From NCBI RefSeq assembly GCF_000308275.2, contig NZ_HG529490.1, forward strand, positions 939,329 through 1,003,328: DNA of 64,000 nt, given 5' to 3'. The notes under the pieces are model-generated. The model was not told the origin of the DNA and ran no database searches. It saw nothing but the letters and a program-made list of their open reading frames with translations. Origin of the DNA: Levyella massiliensis. GTDB lineage: Bacteria > Bacillota > Clostridia > Tissierellales > Peptoniphilaceae. The position numbers and the translations under genes are program-made. Shown in pieces: positions 18,538 through 26,163 of this stretch. The number at the start of each line of letters is the position of its first letter. Position 1 is the stretch's first letter.

Positions 18538-18548
18538 TGATGGTCAAA
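18532..18548 (+). promoter_or_regulatory. CtsR operator overlapping the -35
   Basis: Read on the plus strand, TGTCAAT-GAT-GGTCAAA is a CtsR-type tandem heptad with two mismatches in the first half. It covers the -35 hexamer of the ctsR promoter, a position that suits repression. Confidence 0.6.
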
Positions 18549-18580
18549 AAGGAAGGTGGCCTTAAGGCCGCCTTCCTTTT
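18546..18580 (-). terminator. Terminator of the EF-G paralogue gene
   Basis: A 13-bp stem (18549-18561 with 18566-18578, one G-T pair) and TTAA loop is followed on the minus strand by five T. It ends only nine bases before the -35 of the ctsR promoter. Confidence 0.9.
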
Positions 18581-18611
18581 CGTATTTAACGTCGGCCACC
18601 GGGCCAACTTC

Positions 18612-20672
18612 TTATTCTTCCTTATGCGCTTCTTCGATGACCTTTTCGGCAATTTCATGCGGAACCTGCTCATAGCTCTTGAATTCCGATGTGAAGGAGC
18701 CGCGTCCCTGTGTCATACTGCGCAGATCAATGGCGTATTCCTGAACTTCCGCGTAGGGAGCTTCGGCGTTGACGACCTGATTGCCGTCTTCGTCCTGCTC
18801 CATACCGAGGATACGGCCGCGACGTTTGTTCATATCGCCCATGACATCGCCGAGATACTCATCGGGAATGGTAATCTTTAACGTCATGACGGGTTCAAGC
18901 AGTACCGGATCGGCTGCCTCGACACCTTTTTTGAAAGCGATGGAAGCCGCAATCTTAAAAGCCATTTCGTTGGAGTCCACGGGGTGATAGGAACCGTCAT
19001 AGAGGGTGGCTTTAAGGCCGGTTACGGGATAGCCCGCCAACGGTCCCTTGGACAGAGATTCTTCCAGGCCTTTCTCAACGGCCGGGAAGTAGTTCTTCGG
19101 TACCGAACCGCCAAAGACCTCTTCGGCAAATTCAAAGCCGTCCGGAATGGGCTCAAAGCGAATAAAGACATCGCCAAACTGTCCGGCGCCGCCGGACTGC
19201 TTCTTATGGCGACCTTGGACATCGCTCTTGCCGCGGATGGTTTCACGATACGGAATGATCAGCGGGATACGATGCACATTGACGCCATACTTCGTCTTTA
19301 ATTTATTCATCATTGCTTCGAGCTGGACGTTGCCTTGTCCGCGTAGCAACATCTGATTGGTTTCCTTATTGCGCTCTACCTTGAAGCTCGGATCTTCTTC
19401 CTGCAATTTATTAAGCGATGGGGAGAGTTTATCGTCATCGTTTTTGGAATCGGCTTGGATGGCAAAGGTCAGCGTCGGTTCCGGCGTCTTCACGTGCTTG
19501 AACGGAATCGCATCCGCATTCGTAGCAATGGTATCGCCAGTGGACAGCTTCTCCAGCTTCGAGAAAGCACCGATATCGCCCGCCGTAATTTCATCCGTAT
19601 CCAGATGCTCTTTGCCGCGTTCATAGAACATGCCGGCGGGTTTTAAAGATTCGCCGGTACGCAGTGAAATAAGAGCGTCTCCCTTCTTCACCGTGCCGCT
19701 GACGACTTTCACAAGGGAAACCTTACCCACGAACGGGTCAACCACCGTTTTAAAGACCACAGCGCGCAAGGGCTGCGTCGGATCCATGGCTACCGGATCG
19801 CCTTCTTCCGGACGGAAACCGGAATGTGCACGCGAGTCATTCGGAGCCGGCATATACTTTACGATGGCATCCATCAAAAGATCCAAGCCGGCGCCCGTTG
19901 TCGCACAGCCGGCGATCAAAGGCACTGCTGAGCCGTCCAACATGGCTGTGGTCATTCCTTCCGCAATTTCTTCATGCGTAAAGCTTTCGCCCTCGAAGAA
20001 TTTATTCATCAAAGTATCATCCGTCATGGCAATGACTTCGACGATTTCATCGTAGGCCGCATCTACCTCCGCTTTACGGATCTCCGGAATTTCTACTTCC
20101 GTTTTCTTAAAACCGTCGTAGCGGAACGCTTTTTTGTCGATGATATCGATAATGCCTTCAAAGTCTTCGCCGGCGCCCAAGGTCAGCGTCAGCGGAATGA
20201 CTTTTTTACCGAATTGCTGGTGCAAGTTCGATACCTGTACGTTAAAATCGACATTCGGTTTATCCATCTTATTCAGGAAAATAATGCGAGGAAGGTGAAT
20301 TTTTTCGGTGTAATTCCAATAGATTTCAGAACCGACTTCAATGCCAGCCGAGGCATCAATGACCATCAACGCTGCTTCGGCTGCGCGCAACGATACGAGC
20401 ACTTCGCTTGCGAAATCAAAATACCCGGGCGCATCCAAAAGATTAATCTTATAGTCTTTCCATTCTACCGGCAATACGCTCAGGCCAATAGAAATGCGAC
20501 GAGCCTGTTCCTCCGGATCAAAGTCGGAGACGGTATTCTTATCCTCGATACGGCCCATGCGTTCGGTCGCATGCGTTAAATAGAGAAGCGCCTCAGCAAG
20601 AGTGGTCTTGCCGGCGCCGCTGTGGCCGACGAAGGCGAGATTCCGAATCTGCTCTGTATTATACTTTTTCAT
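18612..20672 (-). CDS. Elongation factor G paralogue
   Basis: A 686-residue translational GTPase with all EF-G domains: the G domain with G1 GHSGAGKTT (residues 16-24), G3 DAPGYFDF and G4 NKMD, then the beta-barrel domain, domains III to V and the C-terminal EF-G fold. The canonical ribosomal translocase has GHIDAGKTT in G1 and sits in the str operon with rpsG and tuf. Here G1 is GHSGAGKTT, no str genes are nearby and the unit stands alone, so this is the EF-G-like paralogue family of Bacillota, whose role (recycling, stress or backup translocation) is uncertain. The ribosome site is AGGAGGAAGGA. Confidence 0.88.
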   Translation of the reverse strand: MKKYNTEQIRNLAFVGHSGAGKTTLAEALLYLTHATERMGRIEDKNTVSDFDPEEQARRISIGLSVLPVEWKDYKINLLDAPGYFDFASEVLVSLRAAEAALMVIDASAGIEVGSEIYWNYTEKIHLPRIIFLNKMDKPNVDFNVQVSNLHQQFGKKVIPLTLTLGAGEDFEGIIDIIDKKAFRYDGFKKTEVEIPEIRKAEVDAAYDEIVEVIAMTDDTLMNKFFEGESFTHEEIAEGMTTAMLDGSAVPLIAGCATTGAGLDLLMDAIVKYMPAPNDSRAHSGFRPEEGDPVAMDPTQPLRAVVFKTVVDPFVGKVSLVKVVSGTVKKGDALISLRTGESLKPAGMFYERGKEHLDTDEITAGDIGAFSKLEKLSTGDTIATNADAIPFKHVKTPEPTLTFAIQADSKNDDDKLSPSLNKLQEEDPSFKVERNKETNQMLLRGQGNVQLEAMMNKLKTKYGVNVHRIPLIIPYRETIRGKSDVQGRHKKQSGGAGQFGDVFIRFEPIPDGFEFAEEVFGGSVPKNYFPAVEKGLEESLSKGPLAGYPVTGLKATLYDGSYHPVDSNEMAFKIAASIAFKKGVEAADPVLLEPVMTLKITIPDEYLGDVMGDMNKRRGRILGMEQDEDGNQVVNAEAPYAEVQEYAIDLRSMTQGRGSFTSEFKSYEQVPHEIAEKVIEEAHKEE

Positions 20673-20742
20673 TCCTTCCTCCTTCTTCCCCTTCCGAGAA
20701 CATCTCCTGAAGGGATACCGTTTTCATACTGTACAAATCAAT

Positions 20743-21216
20743 TTAGATGTATTTACGAATTTCTTCCTGTAGTTGTTCCAAGGTGGATACCACGGCGCCA
20801 TGCTCTTTCACCAAACCCACCACGTATAAATTCACATAGGAAAATTGTGATTCAGCGAGCACTTGCAATGCCTTGAGTTTTTCCGGCACGTCGGCTCCTT
20901 GCGTGCGCACATCCGTGTAAAGCGCCAATATGGGGATTTTTTTCGCATAGGCGATGCCGATTTCCGCTGCAACGCCCGGATCGATACTTAGACCGTCCAG
21001 CACAGCAATCATCAGATCGCTCTCCAAGACCTTCTCTGTATCCACTTTTGCAATCATAACGCTGTCGGCATATTTTGATTTATCATTAATGTCCGTTTGT
21101 TCCTGCGGAACGTACAAATCAATCGTTTCGGATACTGCTCGTATCGTTTGCGCTGCGTAGGCATTGTAGCGCTGTTCCGCTTCACTGAAGAGCGGAGCGG
21201 CATAATACACTTTCAT
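20743..21216 (-). CDS. Nucleoside 2-deoxyribosyltransferase-family protein
   Basis: A 157-residue Rossmann-like protein of the nucleoside 2-deoxyribosyltransferase family. The N-terminal KVYYAAPLFSEAEQRYN matches the nucleotide-binding start, AVLDGLSIDPGVAAEIGIAY holds the expected catalytic aspartate and glutamate, and the C-terminus has the ILALYTDVR strand. Enzymes of this family move deoxyribose between bases or hydrolyse the glycosidic bond for nucleoside salvage; the substrate here cannot be told. A single-gene unit upstream of the EF-G paralogue gene, ribosome site AGGGGG. Confidence 0.82.
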   Translation of the reverse strand: MKVYYAAPLFSEAEQRYNAYAAQTIRAVSETIDLYVPQEQTDINDKSKYADSVMIAKVDTEKVLESDLMIAVLDGLSIDPGVAAEIGIAYAKKIPILALYTDVRTQGADVPEKLKALQVLAESQFSYVNLYVVGLVKEHGAVVSTLEQLQEEIRKYI

Positions 21217-21364
21217 ACGGGGTCCCCCTTTTCCAATCGCTTTCCCCCATTATAGCAAAGATTTTTCCTCGGATACAACCTTCTGAATCGCTCGGCGGAA
21301 AACTCTTGTCAAAAGTCGATATTGCGATATATGCGTCATTGCATGCTTCCAAACAGAAAGATTA

Positions 21365-21373
21365 TGCTACAAT
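21365..21373 (+). promoter_or_regulatory. tRNA-Arg(CCT) extended -10
   Basis: TGC immediately before TACAAT (21368-21373) forms an extended -10 element 18 bases before the tRNA 5' end. No clear -35 is visible. Confidence 0.5.
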
Positions 21374-21390
21374 AATACCGTGAATTGTGT

Positions 21391-21464
21391 GCAGTATTAG
21401 CTCAGTTGGATAGAGCGTCCCCCTCCTAAGGGGAAGGCCGAGGGTTCGAATCCTTCATACTGCG
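21391..21464 (+). tRNA. tRNA-Arg (anticodon CCT)
   Basis: A full cloverleaf folds: acceptor GCAGTAT/ATACTGC, D stem GCTC/GAGC, anticodon stem TCCCC/GGGGA with loop CTCCTAA, and a T arm with GGTTCGAAT. Anticodon CCT reads AGG. The discriminator is G; the CCA end is not encoded. Confidence 0.96.
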
Positions 21465-21470
21465 ATAAAA

Positions 21471-21497
21471 AAAAGCCGACCCGAGGGTCGGCTTTTT
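21471..21497. terminator. Terminator after tRNA-Arg(CCT)
   Basis: GCCGACCC (21475-21482) and GGGTCGGC (21485-21492) form a GC stem flanked by eight A and five T. It can act for the tRNA on plus and for the convergent carboxypeptidase gene on minus. Confidence 0.9.
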
Positions 21498-21546
21498 ACG
21501 TGAGACGCTTGACTCTTCTAATTCGATGAGGACACAAGTGTTTGCA

Positions 21547-22806
21547 TTAAAAGAGATTGGACAGGAAACGGACAAAATCGGAAGTAGCCCGTGTTAAGCG
21601 CGTCCATAAACCCGCCTTTCTGGTGGGTTTATGGGAAACAATGTCAATGATCTTGATGAGCTTTCCGTCCCGATAGACGGAAATTTCTCCGAATTTTGCT
21701 TCGGCCGCAGTGGGGGCTTTGATCGTTTCGTCAATCTTGTAGCGCACATCAAAGTTTTGATTCGTATAGGTGAACACCGAGAAAGATTTGGCCGGATAGA
21801 GCACTATCGATTCTTCTTCGGCAGAAGGAATGGCATAGCGTTTGACCGGTTTTGCTGCATCCACGAGAGGAACATGCGAAAAAGTTCCTGCGGCCAGATC
21901 CACCAGTTCTTTCGTTGTACGCCAGCGCGCATCGTTGCTCTTTGTCCCCATGACCACGGTGACGGCTTCGAAAGCGCCGCCATCCACGCTGGACTTCAGC
22001 GCAAAGGAACCGGTGAAACAATATCCCGCTTCATCCGTAACGCCAGTCTTAAGACCCGTCATCCCGGGAATGGCAACCGTGGCTTCGGTGAGCGTTGATT
22101 TTCCTTTGTACTTGCGTTCCGGCTCATCCACGGTTTTGATTTTTGCCCAATCCTGCACTTCCGGAAACTCACGGATCAGTGTGGACGCCAATAAAAACAT
22201 ATCGCGTGCCGTGGACGTATTGTATTTCCCGTTAACGGTAAATCCGCTGGCATTGACAAAATGTGTCTTCTTCATGCCCAGCGCTTGTGCTTCTGCGTTC
22301 ATGCGCTTGGCAAAATTTACTTCATTGCCTCCAACCACTTGCCCAAGCATCGTGGCCGCATCGTTTCCCGAAACGACCATCATGCCCATCAGCAAACGCT
22401 CCACGGTCAACTTTTCACCCACTTGTAAACCGTAATTGGACGAAGATTGTGCATTAAAAGCGGCCGCTTCCGGCGTAACCGTCACCACTTTTTTCGCATC
22501 CAGCTTTCCATCCCGAATATCTTTTTTGACGATGTAGCAAGTCATCAGCTTTGTCATCGAGGCAATGCCCAGGGGCTCATCGCTATTCTTTTCAATCAGG
22601 ATTTTCCCCGTCGTTGGTTCCCCGATGAGCATCGCGCGAATTTCGTTATAATACGTGAACGAGGATTGAAAATGCTTTGACGTATCACCCTGATAGGGCG
22701 ATAAAGTGATCGCATTGTCTGCCGAATCAGCAGCGGCGGGTATACTCGGCAGCGTCACAAGCAGCGCCAATACCAGCCAAAGGACGCGAAGTTTTCCCTT
22801 TTTCAT
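21547..22806 (-). CDS. dacF: D-alanyl-D-alanine carboxypeptidase (class C low-mass PBP)
   Basis: A 419-residue S11 serine peptidase that trims the terminal D-Ala of peptidoglycan stem peptides outside the cell. It has a signal peptide (residues 1-27), the three active-site motifs SMTK (near 81), SGN (near 146) and KTG (GLKTGVTDEAGY near 250), the PBP5 C-terminal beta domain, and a C-terminal amphipathic anchor (VRFLSNLF). I chose the ATG at 22806, five bases after AGGAG. Its start overlaps the stop of the ANT(6)-like gene (ATGA), so the two are translationally coupled. dacF is assigned by family resemblance. Confidence 0.92.
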   Translation of the reverse strand: MKKGKLRVLWLVLALLVTLPSIPAAADSADNAITLSPYQGDTSKHFQSSFTYYNEIRAMLIGEPTTGKILIEKNSDEPLGIASMTKLMTCYIVKKDIRDGKLDAKKVVTVTPEAAAFNAQSSSNYGLQVGEKLTVERLLMGMMVVSGNDAATMLGQVVGGNEVNFAKRMNAEAQALGMKKTHFVNASGFTVNGKYNTSTARDMFLLASTLIREFPEVQDWAKIKTVDEPERKYKGKSTLTEATVAIPGMTGLKTGVTDEAGYCFTGSFALKSSVDGGAFEAVTVVMGTKSNDARWRTTKELVDLAAGTFSHVPLVDAAKPVKRYAIPSAEEESIVLYPAKSFSVFTYTNQNFDVRYKIDETIKAPTAAEAKFGEISVYRDGKLIKIIDIVSHKPTRKAGLWTRLTRATSDFVRFLSNLF

Positions 22807-23627
22807 CTTGTCTCCTCCCACGTTTTACGCAAATAACGCATCATATCCACATCCAGTTTTTTCGGATAGGAAAATCCTTCCAATGCATTGAGCTTGAGTC
22901 CCGCCTTACGAAACAACATGCAGGCTTGGAATACCGCATCCCAAATGCGTGCACGCTCCGTTTGCGCATAGGAGCGCGCCAAATGGTCGTATTCCACTTC
23001 GTTCATATAGGCCTTAAGATTTTCTCCATCGCTGCCCAAATTGATGTGGAAGGAGGAGTCCGATGCTACCGCCGCACGATTGATTGCCAACAGTGCTTCG
23101 CGCGCGCGACTGAGTTTCGCCTGGGCTACCACCAAGTCCTCTTCGGCCAAGGCTATAACGACATCCGTAATATCGCTGAAAAAACGCTGGCACCAGAGTG
23201 CATACTCTTTTGGCGTAGGCTTTTTTGTACGTAGCGTAAGATCATTCGGATTTTCCAGTGTTTGATATTTTTCCTGCGGATCATACAGAACCGTCGCTAA
23301 GCTGTCTTTTTTCAAGAACGCTTCCATCCCCTCTTCCGACACCACGGTAATATTGATGCGCGAGGCATCTTCCAAAAAAATACGATAGCGAGGATAAGGC
23401 TCGTTTTCCACACAGCCGATTTGAAGTATTGAGGAAGAAAATTGTTCTCCCCAGTCCATCTCTGTCACCTGCACGTCTTTCGGATTTCCGACCAACACAA
23501 AATCATACGGATCCGACTCTTTTTTAACCGCTGCGGGGTTCATGCGACTTCCCGTCATGAAGACTGCCGCAACCGTTGGCGTGACAGATGCCCAGGACAA
23601 CATAGCATGTTGGATAAATGTCTCCAT
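22803..23627 (-). CDS. ANT(6)-like aminoglycoside adenylyltransferase-family protein
   Basis: A 274-residue protein resembling the streptomycin 6-adenylyltransferase family (AadK/AadE). The nucleotidyltransferase signature GSRMNP (about residues 26-31) is followed by DPYDFVLV, matching the GSR...D-D metal site of ANT(6). The long helical C-terminal half ending in FSYPKKLDVDMMRYL fits the family's C-terminal domain. Overall similarity is distant, so aminoglycoside modification is not assured; it could act on another substrate. It shares an ATGA overlap with the DD-carboxypeptidase gene, a pairing without an obvious biochemical link. Confidence 0.75.
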   Translation of the reverse strand: METFIQHAMLSWASVTPTVAAVFMTGSRMNPAAVKKESDPYDFVLVGNPKDVQVTEMDWGEQFSSSILQIGCVENEPYPRYRIFLEDASRINITVVSEEGMEAFLKKDSLATVLYDPQEKYQTLENPNDLTLRTKKPTPKEYALWCQRFFSDITDVVIALAEEDLVVAQAKLSRAREALLAINRAAVASDSSFHINLGSDGENLKAYMNEVEYDHLARSYAQTERARIWDAVFQACMLFRKAGLKLNALEGFSYPKKLDVDMMRYLRKTWEETR

Positions 23628-23707
23628 AGGCTCCTCTTTCTTGATTTCTGTAAGATATTTGATTGTATCTTATCAGAAATCGCTTAAAAAGTAAGCCCTG
23701 TTGCGGT

Positions 23708-25543
23708 TCAGCTGCGATGACGACGCAGGTACAGGTGCATGACCAGTAAGCCGCCGGAAGAAGCCAATAAAACGACGCTCCAAAGAACCAGACGGATGGA
23801 ATCGCCGGTGATGGGCGGCGCATCAATGGAATAGCCATCTTCCGACGTTTGGGCGATGCGATACGGATCGGCAGAGGCGTTTGGTGATTGCGCCATCCTG
23901 TTTTGCTTCGGCGCAGTCGCAAGCGTTTTTTTCGTGCCTATCTTGTCATCCAAAGCGCTCAAAACCGCTTCGCCGGGAACCGCCCCCGCCTTGCTCTCGT
24001 CCTTCACGCTGGTTGCGTCTGCCTTAGGGGTGACCTTCTCGTCCAACCACTGTGACACAGTACGCAGCGCATTTTGAAGTGGATTCGGTTTTACCGTCAA
24101 TGTGTTGGTCTGTTGCGGATTGACCTGAGTGGTAGTGTGTACCTCCACCTTGGTCGGTGCAGAGCAGCCGTTTCCATCCGAAGAACAGGTCGGCTTGTTT
24201 TCTTTGGGTGGCTCTTTGGGTTTTTCTTCCTTGCGCGCTATAACCGGCGTCTCCTTTTCCGAAGCATGCGACGTCTCCTCCGGCGGTTCCTCGGAAGAGA
24301 TGCTCTCTGCAGGCGTTAGCGGCGTGAGCGGAATGTCTTTTGAAGACGTCGTTGTCTGGGAGCCGGAATCCGGCGCAACGGAGGCTTCTAAAGAACTTTC
24401 AGAAGACGAAAGCGACTCATGAGAAGCTTCAGAGGATACCGATTCGCTCGAGACAGGTTCCGGTTCCAGTTGCACCTCGACCGTCAGCGTCGTTTTTTGC
24501 AGTGGCAACGCATCGGATACATAGCCCAACCACTGTCCCGATTTTTGCAGATCTGTATTGCTGGAATAGCCGAGCCACTCGGGCGTTTCCGAATAATCCG
24601 GGCGATTCACGGCAATGGTATAGTTGCCGTTCTTAGCGCCTTTGGGTACGGTAAAGGTGAGAGCATATCCGTCGTCTTTATGGAGTAGCGCGTCACGCTT
24701 CATGGGTTCCTTCATTTCCTTTGGCAAAACGACAGCATCGCCCGAAGAGACGGCAAACATTCCCGGCATAGCAAAGCCGGCCACAGAGGCAAAGGTATAG
24801 GTGCCAGGCTTTGTCACCTTCAACGATTGGGATTTTGTCGGCCACATAACGGCAGAACGCAACTCCATCAAACGCGACTCGGGAAGCGTGTCCGCGACGA
24901 TATTCCAATCTTTATGCGTGTTATGTGCCGCCTTGTTTTTTTCGCTGAGCGAGCCTAAGCTCTCACTTGCGCTTTTGGGAAGGTAGACTTTACGTGAATA
25001 TACGGTTTGATTCAGGCCTAAATAGATAACTGCCTGATTGTATCGTGTGTTCATCTTCGCATAGCGATTGTAAGCCAGGGCGTGCGCGGTCAACCTCCAG
25101 TCATCCTTCGTAACCTCAAATGTTTTTTCCACTTCGGGAAGCACGCCTTTATGGGCACGATACACATCACTGGGGACGTTTTCAAATCCGCCGTCTACAA
25201 TAAAATTCGGAGTGCCGGTACCTTCAATGCAGTAGATGCGATACTCCGGTTTCCAATACGGTTTACTGCCGTTATAACTGTTAATCGATTTCGGCACCGT
25301 ATAGAGGAAAAACGGCTGCTTCATCTCTGTTTCTTGCTCTATTACTTTGGAAGAGCGCCCCATCTTGCGTAATTTATACACAATATCCAGTTCTTCTTTT
25401 GGCTGCATGATGACACAGACAAAGGGTTGATCTCGAATATCCTTGGCGGCTGCCGACGGGCGCAAAACACCCGCCAAAATCATGATGGCAACAACTAGCC
25501 ACAGGATTCGGAACCTTACATTCGATACAATACGCTTACACAT
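23708..25543 (-). CDS. Cell-surface protein with PPITG sorting signal
   Basis: A 611-residue exported protein. Residues 1-33 are a signal peptide ending at SAAA. The N-terminal domain (about 35-340) is unfamiliar overall but contains YCIEGTG (Cys105) and YNQAVIY (Gln170), faintly like the two halves of a thioester adhesin domain. Residues 355-470 are rich in Ser, Glu, Pro and Thr, a wall-spanning linker. Residues 576-580 are PPITG, followed by a hydrophobic segment and RRHRS, matching the (S/P)PxTG motif used by some class B sortases of clostridia rather than LPxTG. A single gene with no sortase in the window. Probably a surface adhesin; the ligand is unknown. Confidence 0.72.
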   Translation of the reverse strand: MCKRIVSNVRFRILWLVVAIMILAGVLRPSAAAKDIRDQPFVCVIMQPKEELDIVYKLRKMGRSSKVIEQETEMKQPFFLYTVPKSINSYNGSKPYWKPEYRIYCIEGTGTPNFIVDGGFENVPSDVYRAHKGVLPEVEKTFEVTKDDWRLTAHALAYNRYAKMNTRYNQAVIYLGLNQTVYSRKVYLPKSASESLGSLSEKNKAAHNTHKDWNIVADTLPESRLMELRSAVMWPTKSQSLKVTKPGTYTFASVAGFAMPGMFAVSSGDAVVLPKEMKEPMKRDALLHKDDGYALTFTVPKGAKNGNYTIAVNRPDYSETPEWLGYSSNTDLQKSGQWLGYVSDALPLQKTTLTVEVQLEPEPVSSESVSSEASHESLSSSESSLEASVAPDSGSQTTTSSKDIPLTPLTPAESISSEEPPEETSHASEKETPVIARKEEKPKEPPKENKPTCSSDGNGCSAPTKVEVHTTTQVNPQQTNTLTVKPNPLQNALRTVSQWLDEKVTPKADATSVKDESKAGAVPGEAVLSALDDKIGTKKTLATAPKQNRMAQSPNASADPYRIAQTSEDGYSIDAPPITGDSIRLVLWSVVLLASSGGLLVMHLYLRRHRS

Positions 25544-25659
25544 AGAACCTCACTTTCTTTTTCTAATCGGCGAAGCCTTTCTTCGCTACTGTTATTATGC
25601 AAGGTTCTTTTTCTCACCGTATCCCAACATTCGGTTATTTGTCGCACAGTGTTTCATAT

Positions 25660-25694
25660 GGACACAGACACTCCTAAAAGGACTCGCCGTGTCC
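25660..25694. repeat. Inverted repeat upstream of the surface-protein gene
   Basis: GGACAC (25660-25665) and GTGTCC (25689-25694) form an outer arm around an inner TCCT/AGGA pair. It lies about 120 bases before the surface-protein start and could be an operator. The rest of 25544-25757 holds only a weak CATAAT -10 candidate near the gene. Confidence 0.35.
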
Positions 25695-25757
25695 CAATTC
25701 ATTCTTTTCCGTTCTATGCATATCGTATTTTGGTCATAAATGTCCCCCGCAGGGCAC

Positions 25758-25785
25758 AAAAAAAAGAAGCGTGATAAACGCTTCT
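25758..25785 (-). terminator. tRNA-Leu terminator
   Basis: A perfect 7-bp stem GAAGCGT/ACGCTTC (25766-25772, 25778-25784) is followed on the minus strand by eight T. It ends the tRNA-His-tRNA-Leu unit. Confidence 0.9.
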
Positions 25786-25793
25786 CTCCTTCA

Positions 25794-25874
25794 TGCGGGA
25801 AAAGGGACTCGAACCCCCACGTCTAGGACACCAGATCCTAAGTCTGGCGCGTCTGCCAATTCCGCCATTCCCGC
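25794..25874 (-). tRNA. tRNA-Leu (anticodon TAG)
   Basis: A class II tRNA folds on the minus strand: acceptor GCGGGAA/TTCCCGC, anticodon loop CTTAGGA (TAG reads CUA), a variable arm and a GGTTCGAGT T loop. Discriminator A; CCA not encoded. Second gene of a tRNA-His-tRNA-Leu unit. Confidence 0.96.
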
Positions 25875-25905
25875 AAAGCCCGACGAAATTCGGGCACAAA
25901 AAAAG

Positions 25906-25980
25906 GGTGGGTAAAGGGATTCGAACCCTTGGTCTCCAGAGCCACAATCTGGCGCCCTAACCAGCTAGGCCATACCCACC
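25906..25980 (-). tRNA. tRNA-His (anticodon GTG)
   Basis: Cloverleaf on the minus strand with acceptor GTGGGTA/TACCCAC, anticodon stem CCAGA/TCTGG and loop TTGTGGC (anticodon GTG). The extra 5' G pairs with discriminator C, the histidine identity pair. CCA is not encoded. Confidence 0.96.
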
Positions 25981-25997
25981 ACAGCTTTGATTGTTCC

Positions 25998-26026
25998 ATT
26001 ATACAGGACGAAAATTTTTCTGTCAA
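25998..26026 (-). promoter_or_regulatory. tRNA-His/tRNA-Leu promoter
   Basis: On the minus strand TTGACA (26021-26026) and TATAAT (25998-26003) are exactly 17 bases apart, a perfect consensus 18 bases before tRNA-His. Confidence 0.93.
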
Positions 26027-26105
26027 TTTTAAAAAGAGCTTTACCCGCCGTTTTACCAAAGAGATTACCCCGGTGCTTTCTGCTCTGTCGCTACAGGGCT
26101 TGCGC

Positions 26106-26111
26106 TATAAT
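26106..26111 (+). promoter_or_regulatory. Possible -10 of the threonine aldolase gene
   Basis: A TATAAT lies 53 bases before the aldolase ATG. No convincing -35 is seen at the right distance, so this is tentative. Confidence 0.4.
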
Positions 26112-26163
26112 GGTCATAACTACATTCATTTAACAATGACACATACGGCAAAAGGAGGATTCC

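Noticed and set aside
25880-25900. Terminator between tRNA-His and tRNA-Leu
   Set aside because: The GCCCGA/TCGGGC stem is followed by TTTG and then the next tRNA, so it is more likely a processing hairpin.
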